The notes: generated by a model from the letters alone, not told the origin. A DNA stretch of 8,214 nt from Bacteroidales bacterium (GCA_012518155.1 JAAYTC010000107.1:1-8214), one strand, 5' to 3'; shown: positions 1 to 7,374, counted from the first letter of the stretch. Made by a program: numbers and translations.

Positions 1-74
1 ATAACTGCAAGGGTTTTGATGCAAAAAAAAATCATGCATTTACACAAGAAATAATCGAAATATTCTACTGTGTG

Positions 75-755
75 TCAAAACAATATGCCTTTTTTCAGCA
101 GACCCTGATTGAACTTGATGTGGTTGCCGTTAATGGTGAACGTGGTGTTAAAGTTATTGCACCCCCCCCCCGTTTCCCGTGGCCTTTTTCTCCGGTAGGT
201 TAAAGGTGATCTCCGGTTTCCTGTTGGGGAACAGCCCGTCGAACGCGATCCGTGGACCGGAAATATAATCCAACTCCCAGGTGCCGTTGAGCGCGTGCTG
301 GTCGTTTTCGTCCACTCGCTTAAATCGTGCCAGTGGTGCCACGCGGGCCTTGTTGAGCGAAAGGATATCCCCTTCGATCGTGTAGTTATCGGCCTGCTCC
401 AGTACCTTGGCCAGTTCCGTCTCCACCTCCATGTTCTCGCATGCCATCAGAGTCGACATCCCCCGGGAGAACTCGATCCGGTTATTATCTTTTAGCATGA
501 ACTCCCCGCCCAGCCCGTTACATCCTGCCGCGGCCGAGTAGCGGTTATCCTCCTCGTTAAACTGATAAAGGGCATTCGGTCGTTAATCTTTTCGTCCACC
601 TCGTTGCCCCGCAGCTCTATCAGCTGCCATTTAACTCCCGTGATCCCGTTTGCAGCGTCCATGGTTGTTGTCGCCGTGTTCTTCGAAGTGTTGCAGCTGG
701 CCAATAGGGCTACAGCGCCGACACATGTTACAAGTAAAATTTTGTTCATATTCAT
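75..755 (-). pseudogene. Broken two-domain META (HslJ-like) lipoprotein gene
   Basis: The intact parent would be an envelope lipoprotein: the start at 755 reads MNMNKILLV, then a hydrophobic stretch ending LLASC (lipobox Cys), then a first META domain beginning GVKWQLIEL. Near 564/565 the frame breaks. Restoring one C (ATCAG to ATCCAG) joins RMPFI to QFNEEDNRYSAAAGCNG, exactly the expected continuation, followed by the conserved RGMSTLMAC segment. A second META domain starts at NGTWELDYISG and breaks again at a run of ten G (coding sense; 162-171), where the frame runs into GVQ-stop at 154. With nine G it reads on as GGGCNNFNTTFTINGNHIKF to a TGA at 75-77, where the domain is still missing about 40 C-terminal residues. 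META domains are known from HslJ and bacterial envelope proteins; their molecular role is poorly defined. Start 755 is chosen over 779 because it puts the charged n-region directly before the hydrophobic core; 749 is also possible. Sequencing error at the homopolymer cannot be excluded. Confidence 0.8.
162..171. repeat. Homopolymer tract C10 (G10 in coding sense) at a frameshift
   Basis: Ten consecutive C on the plus strand lie inside the second META domain of the broken lipoprotein gene. With ten G in coding sense the reading frame ends two codons later; with nine (or six) it continues through the conserved Gly-Cys-Asn motif. Tracts like this are prone to slipped-strand mispairing and also to sequencing error. 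Confidence 0.9.
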
Positions 756-1055
756 AAAGTTTTGGTTTGTTAAATGCAATCGCCGTCGTTTGGTTTCTAA
801 AACGTTTAATCGGCCGGATATGTTCTAATAGGGGTAATAATTCTGGCTTACTCAACGGCAGACGGCTGTACTGTTCGATAAGGATTTAAATAGGAATCAA
901 TGTTTTAAATAAATATCACGTTTTACAGTCCTTTAAGTATGAAATATTGTTAACTGGAAATCTGGTTTCCTCGTGTTATATAGTTGATTTCTGATCGCGC
1001 GTACGATCGGATTTTTGTCGTGCTTCGTCGTAGTTTAAACCGTGCTTAACTCTAA

Positions 1056-1088
1056 TCAAAGTCTTACCAAAGTCTTATCAAAGTCTTT
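1056..1088. repeat. Three tandem 11-bp repeats upstream of the DUF6266 gene
   Basis: Units are TCAAAGTCTTA (1056-1066), CCAAAGTCTTA (1067-1077) and TCAAAGTCTTT (1078-1088): nine of eleven positions are identical in all three. The 11-bp period is close to one DNA helical turn, so the units face the same side of the helix, as expected of a cooperative protein-binding site. They end about 73 bp before the -33 box of the predicted promoter. A regulatory role is inference. Confidence 0.8.
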
Positions 1089-1160
1089 TATTCTTCTAAT
1101 ACAATAGAATTTGGCAAGAGTTAGGTAAGAGAAAGAACAGGCCAATATCCACGCCAAATA

Positions 1161-1192
1161 CTTGTTAGTATCGGGTAAAATGAGTATATTTG
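1161..1192 (+). promoter_or_regulatory. Bacteroidota-type promoter for the DUF6266 gene
   Basis: TATATTTG at 1185-1192 is a perfect match to the Bacteroidota -7 consensus TAnnTTTG. CTTG at 1161-1164 is a partial -33 box (consensus TTTG or TTG) at a spacing of 20 bp. This predicts transcription starting near 1199 and a leader of roughly 20 nt before the ATG at 1218, which is preceded by an A-rich stretch rather than a Shine-Dalgarno site. Confidence 0.7.
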
Positions 1193-1217
1193 CCCGTAGA
1201 GCGCTAATTGTTAAAAA

Positions 1218-1874
1218 ATGAATATCATGGGTAGATTAAACGAGGGCATTTTCGGGGGATTTTCCGGTAGAGTGGGGAACGTGGTGGGATCGACTTGGAA
1301 AGACATTCACTATATACGGAGCCGCCCGGCGAAATACAACGATGCCAAAACGAAAAGCCAAGTCAAACAGCGAAGTAAATTTTCGGTCGCCATGGAATTC
1401 CTGAGGACTATCACTCCTTTTGTCCGCGTGGGTTTCCAGTCGCGAGCCAACGGGAGGATGACAGCATTCAACGCTGCCATGTCGTACAACATGAGAAGCG
1501 CGATGAAGGGTGATCACCAAGGCGCGGAGATGGATTACCCGCGCGTGCTTGTTGCGCGAGGTGAGTTAAGCGCGGCGACCGGTGTTCGGGTGACGGCCGC
1601 GAAGGGAGAATTACGGGCTACTTGGATCGCCAACCAGCAGAGAGGCACCCGATCGGATGATATAGTCATGCTGCTTGCCTATAACCCGTTGAAAGGTAAA
1701 GCCATTTATGATCTCAACGCCGGCAAGCGGGGTGATTCGGAGGCTGTATTGTCCTTGCCCCTCGGGTGGGCGGGCGACGAGATTGAAACTTACCTAGCTT
1801 TCAAAACCGCCGATGGGTCCGAAGTATCTGATAGCGTGTATACCGGCCGCCATAAGGTTCGTTTCGAGCATTGA
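1218..1874 (+). CDS. DUF6266 family protein
   Basis: A 218-aa protein of unknown function. The N-terminus MGRLNEGIFGGFSGRVGNVV, followed by a Trp-Lys segment, RSRPAKYNDAKT and a Gln/Arg/Lys-rich QVKQRSKFSVAMEFLR stretch, is the conserved signature I associate with DUF6266, a family largely confined to Bacteroidota. There is no signal peptide and no membrane segment, so it is probably cytoplasmic. The first ~110 residues carry the conserved block; the rest alternates short hydrophobic strands (RVTAAKGELRATW, DIVMLLAYNP, EIETYLAFK) and looks beta-rich. Family members usually begin at MG, so the ATG at 1227 may be the real start; 1218 adds only MNI. It is monocistronic with its own promoter and convergent with the phosphoesterase gene. 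No clear hairpin terminator is visible in the 54-bp gap after it. The family call is from memory of the motif; no function is assigned. Confidence 0.8.
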   Translation: MNIMGRLNEGIFGGFSGRVGNVVGSTWKDIHYIRSRPAKYNDAKTKSQVKQRSKFSVAMEFLRTITPFVRVGFQSRANGRMTAFNAAMSYNMRSAMKGDHQGAEMDYPRVLVARGELSAATGVRVTAAKGELRATWIANQQRGTRSDDIVMLLAYNPLKGKAIYDLNAGKRGDSEAVLSLPLGWAGDEIETYLAFKTADGSEVSDSVYTGRHKVRFEH

Positions 1875-1928
1875 GATCTTGTATTTCGCTTACGAGTAGA
1901 TAAAAGTGGAGCAATAAAAGAAAGCAAT

Positions 1929-2795
1929 CTATTGATACTGTATAAGCTGGTAGGTAAATTCATTTTGATTCTCGACATCAATAACCAAGAAGCTCTCATC
2001 CATTCCGTTCATCGGGCCCATCCACCATTTTCCGGAGAAAGAGGGGGCTGATATCACGGTTGTTTTATTCAAGATATGCAATACCTCGAAGTAATGGATG
2101 TGTCCCTGCAAGATGAGTTTCAGGTTTTTCTCCTTGAAAAGCGCGAGGATTTCTTGGCTGTTCTCGATCGCGATGCGATTGCCGTTAGGGTTCGTGCCCC
2201 CTCCATACCATTGAGAAAGTGTGGTGACAAGTGGCACATGGGCCATCATGACCACCGGGGTAGTGTCTGCTACCTGTTCTAGATCATTACGTAGCCATTC
2301 GAGCTGCACGGAGTCGAGGCGGCCAATGTATTTCCTGTCATCGGTAACCATCATATCATCGAGGGTGATAAAATGCCACCCTTTATGGTCGAACGAGTAA
2401 TAGCGTGCTCCAAAATGCTTTTCGTAGTATCGTTTGCCAAACAAAGGATGGTCACTATCTACTTTCCTGTTATACAAAGCAAAATGATCGTGATTCCCAA
2501 TGGCATAATAGAGCGGTGCCTTAAATTTTTTTGCTTTCTCAAAAAATGCCAGTCGCTGTTCTTCCGCCTCATCCAGGTCGCGTCGGAGGATGTCGTACAT
2601 GATATCGCCTCCCACCAAGATAAAGTCGGGGTTCAACTTGTTGATGGTGTCAATGGCCGCGTCCAACGCGCGCGGAGCGTGGTTCTTTTCGTGATAATGA
2701 ACATCCGCCATGAAAACAAAGCGGAACGATTCCTGAGCGTTTAAAGTTGATGCAACGAGAATAACGAAGAAAAGTGTAATTGTTTTTTTTAGCAT
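1929..2795 (-). CDS. Secreted calcineurin-like metallophosphoesterase
   Basis: A 288-aa binuclear-metal phosphoesterase. Residues 1-20 (MLKKTITLFFVILVASTLNA, cut before QES) form a signal peptide without a lipobox, so it is probably periplasmic. All calcineurin-type motifs are present in order: D31-x-H33 (ADVHYH), G62-G-D64, G100-N-H-D103, H186 (MMAHVP) and G231-H-I-H234, giving the usual Asp/His/Asn metal ligands. Length is normal for the single-domain family, which includes cyclic-nucleotide phosphodiesterases and generic phosphomonoesterases and diesterases; the substrate cannot be read from the sequence. The start is the ATG that places the charged n-region before the hydrophobic core. 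It is separated from the upstream operon by a hairpin terminator and a repeat-bearing spacer, so it is probably transcribed alone. Repeat copy 1 lies only 5 bp upstream of the start codon, within the likely leader. Confidence 0.92.
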   Translation of the reverse strand: MLKKTITLFFVILVASTLNAQESFRFVFMADVHYHEKNHAPRALDAAIDTINKLNPDFILVGGDIMYDILRRDLDEAEEQRLAFFEKAKKFKAPLYYAIGNHDHFALYNRKVDSDHPLFGKRYYEKHFGARYYSFDHKGWHFITLDDMMVTDDRKYIGRLDSVQLEWLRNDLEQVADTTPVVMMAHVPLVTTLSQWYGGGTNPNGNRIAIENSQEILALFKEKNLKLILQGHIHYFEVLHILNKTTVISAPSFSGKWWMGPMNGMDESFLVIDVENQNEFTYQLIQYQ

Positions 2796-2800
2796 ACTTG

Positions 2801-2968
2801 CAGGGTTTAAAATCGTGTAGGGTTTACCGTTGAACGCCTTTGATGTCTGTCCTGTACTCCGCCACTCCAGGGTTTAAAATCGCGTAGGGTTTAGCGTTGA
2901 ATTCCGGTTTAATAAGTGTACACGTCGTTGATGTCAGTTTAAAGTCGTGTTGGGTTTAAAGCTGAACG
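2801..2968. repeat. Three degenerate 34-bp repeats at exact 67-bp spacing
   Basis: Copies start at 2801, 2868 and 2935. Copies 1 (2801-2834) and 2 (2868-2901) match at 32 of 34 positions, starting CAGGGTTTAAAATCG. Copy 3 (2935-2968) is more diverged and two bases shorter in its first part, but keeps the pattern CAG-TTTAAA-TCGTGT-GGGTTTA-GCTGAACG. Each copy holds two GGTTTA-like cores about 16-18 bp apart. The 33 bp between copies are not clearly conserved. They lie immediately upstream of the phosphoesterase gene and downstream of the operon terminator. Confidence 0.8.
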
Positions 2969-2985
2969 GCTGTGAGTAAAACAAA

Positions 2986-3017
2986 GAAAGGGTTCAACCC
3001 AAGAGTGGAACCCTTTC
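2986..3017 (-). terminator. Rho-independent terminator of the SusD-M16-propeller operon
   Basis: A perfect 10-bp stem, GAAAGGGTTC (2986-2995) with GAACCCTTTC (3008-3017), encloses a 12-nt loop. In minus-strand reading it is followed by a T-rich TTTGTTTTA. It sits 56 bp past the stop codon of the propeller lipoprotein and so closes the operon before the phosphoesterase gene. Confidence 0.85.
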
Positions 3018-3073
3018 ACTATCACATCTATTGATGCCGGTGGGTGAAAAAAGCATTTCGAGTTAGAAGCTGC

Positions 3074-4543
3074 TTAATTCGCCGGAGCATCGTATTTGTA
3101 CGTTACAATATTATTGGACTTGTTGTAGACGATATACGCTTTTCCCTCGGGTGTGAAATCGATGGAAAGATCGGTTGCCTCGTTTGCCTCCAACACGTTG
3201 GGGGTAGTCCAGTCTTGTGTATCTTTATCCAATGAAACCACGGTTGGGAATAGCGATGCATTCCGATAAAGCAGGTAAGGAACGCCAAGCGGGGAAAGGG
3301 CCAAGTCGAAATTAAATAACCCACCCGAAGCTCCTTCAAGCGGGTTGCCCACATCGCTGATGTTCTTGGTTTCGGCGTCGTATTTAAGTACCCGGTGTTT
3401 TGCTTCACCTTCCGCGTTCGTGGCAGCTATGGCGGCATACACGTTGCCATCTTTGTCTACTTCGATATCGAAACTCCGGAGGTTGATTCCCGTGGCGTTT
3501 TCGTCATTCCACGCGTCCATCAGGGGGGTCCAGGTGTTGTCTTGATACTTGTATATTGATATGGAGTTAGGGCTTATCGCGTTGTGAGTTCCCATGTAGA
3601 CCACGTCGCCCAGCTTCGCGGTGTTTACCAACCAGCCACGATGTTCTGACGGACGGCCGGGGATCGTTTGATTGGTAGCCCAAGCTCCCCCTTCGAAAAT
3701 GTTCACGCTCAATTCTCTCCGCGCCAGTGGCCCGGTTCTCCCGTCGAAAAGTGCAAAAAGCATCAACTTGTTGTCGTTCGCGTACTCGAGCGCATTGTAG
3801 GTTACTTGCGCGGTGGTTGCTTCTTCTCCTCCAACAAAGTTCCAAGCGGTACCGTTGTATGCTTTCACCGAGGCTTGTTGAGCGATCGTATTGGTGTAAT
3901 CGGTGTAGGAGACAGCGGGTTGATCTTCGGAGTTAAAGGCGATGTCGAAATAGGAGTTTACACGTCCCGCCGACACTTGTCCTCCCAGGGGTGTCCAGTT
4001 TCCATCTTTTAATACGAGCACGCCCAAGCCCTCATCGGCCGCGTCTTCGCGATCCATTTTGTAAACCAGGTGGGGAACACCCGCGGGGCTTATCCTCATG
4101 ATTGAAGCCAGGGACTCATCGGGAAAATTCGCTGCAAGGAGACTCCACACGTAGTCGGGTGCTTTTTCAATCGTCACCGTGTATTTCACGTTGGCGGTTC
4201 CCTCGGAAACAATGTAGTCTACCGGAGCGGTAAAGTTATTCTCGGTGACTCCACTCTCTTGAACAACCTCTCCTACCTTAACCACATCGTTTGCAGTTAC
4301 CGTAAAACGCGCGATCAGATTTGACTTATCCACTTCTTCGGGCATCGGGATGGTGATGCTCGTACCCGTGATTTCCGAAAGCACGTAATCCTGAACGATC
4401 ACCCCTTCATTATCTTCCACGTAAAAGCCAAAGGAGGTCATCCCCGCCTCGTATTCAATAATCTCGGGATCGTCATTATCACAGGAAATAAAGCTTCCCG
4501 CGGCCAAAATGACCATTGCTAAAAATAAACTTTTAATTTTCAT
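3074..4543 (-). CDS. Surface lipoprotein with Ig-like (DUF5018-type) domain and probable seven-bladed beta-propeller
   Basis: A 489-aa lipoprotein, last gene of the operon. The leader MKIKSLFLAM...SFIS ends at Cys21, followed by the acidic DNDDPE; acidic residues after the Cys favour export to the outer surface in Bacteroidota. Residues ~33-127 read as the beta-sandwich found in many Bacteroides lipoproteins (TSFGFYVEDN, ITIPMPEEVD, ESGVTENNFTAPVDYIV, VKYTVTIE), close to DUF5018. From ~147 onward the chain shows about seven repeats of 40-50 residues: a strand like FDIAFNSEDQPAVSY, then one like VKAYNGTAWNFVGG. Approximate blades are 147-190, 198-241, 246-296, 303-346, 356-402, 409-451 and 457-489. 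The last lacks its outer strand, which YVWSLL (131-136) could supply as a ring closure. No catalytic signature was recognised, so a binding role is most likely. It follows the M16 gene by 11 bp. The propeller is my reading of internal repeats, not a family hit. Confidence 0.75.
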   Translation of the reverse strand: MKIKSLFLAMVILAAGSFISCDNDDPEIIEYEAGMTSFGFYVEDNEGVIVQDYVLSEITGTSITIPMPEEVDKSNLIARFTVTANDVVKVGEVVQESGVTENNFTAPVDYIVSEGTANVKYTVTIEKAPDYVWSLLAANFPDESLASIMRISPAGVPHLVYKMDREDAADEGLGVLVLKDGNWTPLGGQVSAGRVNSYFDIAFNSEDQPAVSYTDYTNTIAQQASVKAYNGTAWNFVGGEEATTAQVTYNALEYANDNKLMLFALFDGRTGPLARRELSVNIFEGGAWATNQTIPGRPSEHRGWLVNTAKLGDVVYMGTHNAISPNSISIYKYQDNTWTPLMDAWNDENATGINLRSFDIEVDKDGNVYAAIAATNAEGEAKHRVLKYDAETKNISDVGNPLEGASGGLFNFDLALSPLGVPYLLYRNASLFPTVVSLDKDTQDWTTPNVLEANEATDLSIDFTPEGKAYIVYNKSNNIVTYKYDAPAN

Positions 4544-4554
4544 AATACATACTT

Positions 4555-7374
4555 TTAATTAGTAATTAAATGGTTTTCTGTTTTGGGGAGCAATACTGCC
4601 TCGATCATGCTCTGTTTATTGAAGTTCTGGAGCAAGAGCGCGGCCAACTCCTCGCTCGTGGTTTCGTGCACTACCTGGGTGAAGTTTGGAATAAAACTCC
4701 AATCATCCAGCTCGTTAAACGTGGTGTTGCGTATGAAGGTACTCCAGTACGAGTCTTGTTGCACTTGCACGTTCATATCGTTGATCATGTTCTTTTTCAC
4801 GTTCTCCAGCTCTTGTTCGAAGCTGGCCGGGTTATTGGCCATCGTGTTGATGATCTCTTTGATGGTTTCAATCAACAGCTCGCTGTTTTCCGGTGCCGAC
4901 GAAAAAGATATCGAGTTCCGTGCCAACGGAGCGGGAAATAAACGGGAACTGGAACTCACGCCCACGCTGTAAACCATCCCCATCTTCTCTCTCAGTTCGG
5001 ATAGCAGTTTAACGCGTAGCACGTCTCGCAGCATATTGCTCTTCAAGTCGAAATGGTTTTTATCTTTCGGCAGGTCGACACGTTGGAAGATAAGCGAAAC
5101 GACGGCTCGTTCGGAGTCGCCAGCGTCACGAATGTGCTTGGCCGCCTCGGTACGAATATCGCCCCCGGAATAGCGATAAGGGGTTTTTACCTCCCCGCCG
5201 GAGGGTAGGGAGCCGATGTAACGGTTGATCAAGGGAACAAGATCATCCAGCTCCGCGTCGGAGACGATCACGAAAGTAAACCCGTTCGCGTTCCCGAAGG
5301 ACTCGTTAAATATCGGGAGCATTTTTTCAAATTGCACTTGTTCCTCCATGATCGAGTCGGTAACCTCTTGGGTCACGTAATCTTTTCCCCGTATCAAATA
5401 ACTCAGATCTTGGTAGTAAACCGTCTGATCTGTTATGTTCTTGTTCTGATATCTTTCTATCGAGCGTTTTTTTGTTAAATCAAAAACGTCCCTCTCTGCT
5501 CTCGGCCGCGTCCATTTCAGGTGGAGTAGCTGGAAGAGTGTCTCCGCGTCGTCGTACGACGAGCTTCCTACCAACCCCGCGCGCGTATCTTCGATGAGCA
5601 ATCGTACGGATGCCGAATTCCCCGCGAGGAAGTACGATAGTTCGTCTCTCGACAGATCCCCCGCGCCACTCAATGCTATCACGCTCGCTGAAAAATTGCC
5701 ACTCACGTAATCCGAGGGGTCCAGCGCGTACCTTCCCCCCTTTTTATAGGCCGATATGTTTACCCTGTTGTTGCTCGAGACCGCTTCCTTGTAAATCAAG
5801 CGCACCCCGTTCGATAGCTGCAATTCGGTTGCCTCGATGCCCGGTATTTCGGTTTTGCTCACTACATGGCCCGGCTTGGGTTCCTGCTCCAGCAGATCAC
5901 TCGGCACGTCTATCTCCAGCTCGTATGGGGTTACCGCGACAGCCCGGGCGGAATCTACAAATTGGAGCAATTGCACCGAGTCGGTGAGATTATTCTCTTC
6001 GAACGAGGAGAAAAGGTGAAACGCGGGCTTGTGTGCTATCAGCTTTTGCAAGGCCTGCAAAACGGTGGTTGAATCAATTTGATCCAAGTATTTTTTAGTC
6101 AAACGTAACTCCTCTTGGGGCGTGGTGAGCACGTGATCCTTGTAAAAGTCGGCATACAGCTCGTTCATGTACCTGGATGAGCTAATGGGTTGCTCGGATG
6201 TGGCTGAACGTTCTCTCGAACTCAGGTAGGATTTCTTTACCCTTGTTATCTCCTCCGGCCGGAAGCCATACCTCTTAATCTGTTCGAGATGAGTAATAAA
6301 CGCGGCCAACCCCTCTTCTATTTTGTGGGGCATTAACTCCACGGATGCCATGGCTATTCCTTTGGTATTCAGAAAATCTGAAATGCCCATGCTTCCCTTG
6401 GCATACACGTCGTGGTCGAACGACAAGGCGTTGAACCGGTTCCTCGTGAGACTGTTTATCAGGCTCCGTAGCAAATAAGGGTAATAGTCGCTCTCTTCCC
6501 TTACCGACCCCATCATCGGGACCAGTTGTATGATGGTCACCTCTGGTTTTTTAAGGGCTTCGTTAATCACCACTTTTGCCTCGTTGGCAGTATAATCGGG
6601 TATGGTGTAATGCTCCGGTGCCCGCGGGTTACTGTTTGTCATCCCGCCAAACTTCTCCTTTATCATTTCCTCCACTTGTGCGGGGTCTACGTCGCCTGCC
6701 ACGGCCACGGCGGCCAAGCTGGGTTGATACCACGACTCGTAATAATCGCGCAAGGTTTGGTATTGAAAGTTCTGGATCACGGCCGTGTCGCCAATAACCT
6801 TTCGTTCAGAGAACCTCGAGTTATTCATCAATCCATGCAGTAGCGCGTCGTTCACGGCTGCTTCGGGACGTTGTTTCGAGAGCCATTCCGACATGATAAC
6901 GCCTCTTTCAGCGTCTACTTCCTCATCCTCCAGTAGCAATCCATCCAACCAGTCGGCCAAGATGGTCATGGCTGTATCCACCATCCCTATCGAACTGGAG
7001 GGCAACGTTAGTTTATAAACCGTTTCGTTGTACGAGGTGTGCGCGTTGAGGTCCCTGCCAAACTTGGCACCTTTCGACTCCAAGAACCGTATGAGCTCAT
7101 TATTAGGGAAATGGCGGGTTCCGTTAAAAGCCATGTGTTCCAAAAAATGAGCCAATCCTTGTTGTTCGTCCGTCTCGTAAATTGATCCCGATTTTATAAA
7201 GAGCCGGTAAACAGCTTCCCCTTTCGGGTAATCGTTTGGAAAGATATAGTATGTAAGTCCATTGTTTAACTTGCCTTTCACGAGCTTGGAATTCTGAAGG
7301 ATCTCTTGTGCCGGCATAAATCCGGCCCAAACAAGCACGAGGGCAAGCAGCAATGGTTTTTTCAAATAAGACAT
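4555..7374 (-). CDS. M16 family zinc protease (PqqL/insulinase type), periplasmic
   Basis: A 939-aa metallopeptidase, full length for PqqL-type M16 proteins (~930 aa). Residues 1-22 form a signal peptide (KKPLLLALVLVWAGFMPAQ) with no lipobox, so it is exported, probably to the periplasm. The N-terminal M16 domain (~35-180) carries the inverted zinc motif H76-F-L-E79-H80 and the downstream AERGVIMSE segment, whose E163 is the probable third ligand. An M16_C domain follows (~205-385). The second half (~510-939) repeats the fold without HxxEH, and its LREKMGMVYSVG segment (R795, Y802) supplies the substrate-binding Arg/Tyr pair usual in this family. Such proteases form a closed chamber that degrades peptides or small, partly unfolded proteins. 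Its ATG overlaps the stop of the preceding lipoprotein gene by one base (TAATG), implying coupled translation. The context is a SusD-containing operon, so the substrate is probably imported by the SusCD pair. I do not assign pqqL as a symbol; orthology is unproven. Confidence 0.93.
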   Translation of the reverse strand: MSYLKKPLLLALVLVWAGFMPAQEILQNSKLVKGKLNNGLTYYIFPNDYPKGEAVYRLFIKSGSIYETDEQQGLAHFLEHMAFNGTRHFPNNELIRFLESKGAKFGRDLNAHTSYNETVYKLTLPSSSIGMVDTAMTILADWLDGLLLEDEEVDAERGVIMSEWLSKQRPEAAVNDALLHGLMNNSRFSERKVIGDTAVIQNFQYQTLRDYYESWYQPSLAAVAVAGDVDPAQVEEMIKEKFGGMTNSNPRAPEHYTIPDYTANEAKVVINEALKKPEVTIIQLVPMMGSVREESDYYPYLLRSLINSLTRNRFNALSFDHDVYAKGSMGISDFLNTKGIAMASVELMPHKIEEGLAAFITHLEQIKRYGFRPEEITRVKKSYLSSRERSATSEQPISSSRYMNELYADFYKDHVLTTPQEELRLTKKYLDQIDSTTVLQALQKLIAHKPAFHLFSSFEENNLTDSVQLLQFVDSARAVAVTPYELEIDVPSDLLEQEPKPGHVVSKTEIPGIEATELQLSNGVRLIYKEAVSSNNRVNISAYKKGGRYALDPSDYVSGNFSASVIALSGAGDLSRDELSYFLAGNSASVRLLIEDTRAGLVGSSSYDDAETLFQLLHLKWTRPRAERDVFDLTKKRSIERYQNKNITDQTVYYQDLSYLIRGKDYVTQEVTDSIMEEQVQFEKMLPIFNESFGNANGFTFVIVSDAELDDLVPLINRYIGSLPSGGEVKTPYRYSGGDIRTEAAKHIRDAGDSERAVVSLIFQRVDLPKDKNHFDLKSNMLRDVLRVKLLSELREKMGMVYSVGVSSSSRLFPAPLARNSISFSSAPENSELLIETIKEIINTMANNPASFEQELENVKKNMINDMNVQVQQDSYWSTFIRNTTFNELDDWSFIPNFTQVVHETTSEELAALLLQNFNKQSMIEAVLLPKTENHLITN

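Larger units (their letters stand above)
756..1217. other. Divergent intergenic region, AT-rich, no gene seen
   Basis: This stretch separates the minus-strand META gene from the plus-strand DUF6266 gene. I see no convincing ORF with family-like sequence, no tRNA and no rRNA. It contains a short hairpin-plus-T-run at 991-1016, three 11-bp tandem repeats at 1056-1088, an inverted pair TCTTACC (1062-1068) / GGTAAGA (1124-1130), a smaller pair ATTCT (1090-1094) / AGAAT (1106-1110), and a Bacteroidota-type promoter for the gene on the right. No promoter with a TAnnTTTG match was found for the META gene on the minus strand. Confidence 0.7.

Noticed and set aside
19..39. ATGCA/TGCAT pair around a poly-A run as a terminator of the META gene
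   Set aside because: The stem is only 5 bp and the A/T run is in the loop instead of after the stem.
154..779. Programmed ribosomal frameshifting in the META gene
   Set aside because: The break near 564 has no slippery heptamer, and the ten-G tract gives a frame change in a conserved motif better explained by indels or tract slippage.
1875..1928. A shared bidirectional terminator between the convergent DUF6266 and phosphoesterase genes
   Set aside because: I could find no stem of useful length followed by a T-run on either strand in this 54-bp gap.
1929..2795. The phosphoesterase as the last gene of the SusD-M16 operon
   Set aside because: A perfect 10-bp hairpin with a T-rich tail (2986-3017) and a 278-bp spacer separate it from the propeller lipoprotein, so co-transcription is unlikely apart from readthrough.
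2801..2968. The 34-bp repeats as a CRISPR array
   Set aside because: Only three copies, the third well diverged, no cas genes in the window, and a position inside a short spacer next to a start codon. The pattern fits a decayed tandem repeat better.
4570..7018. Many plus-strand ORFs of 60-129 codons across the protease and propeller genes
   Set aside because: They lie opposite intact conserved minus-strand genes and encode low-complexity Ser/Leu/Arg-rich peptides with no recognisable family; they are antisense shadows.
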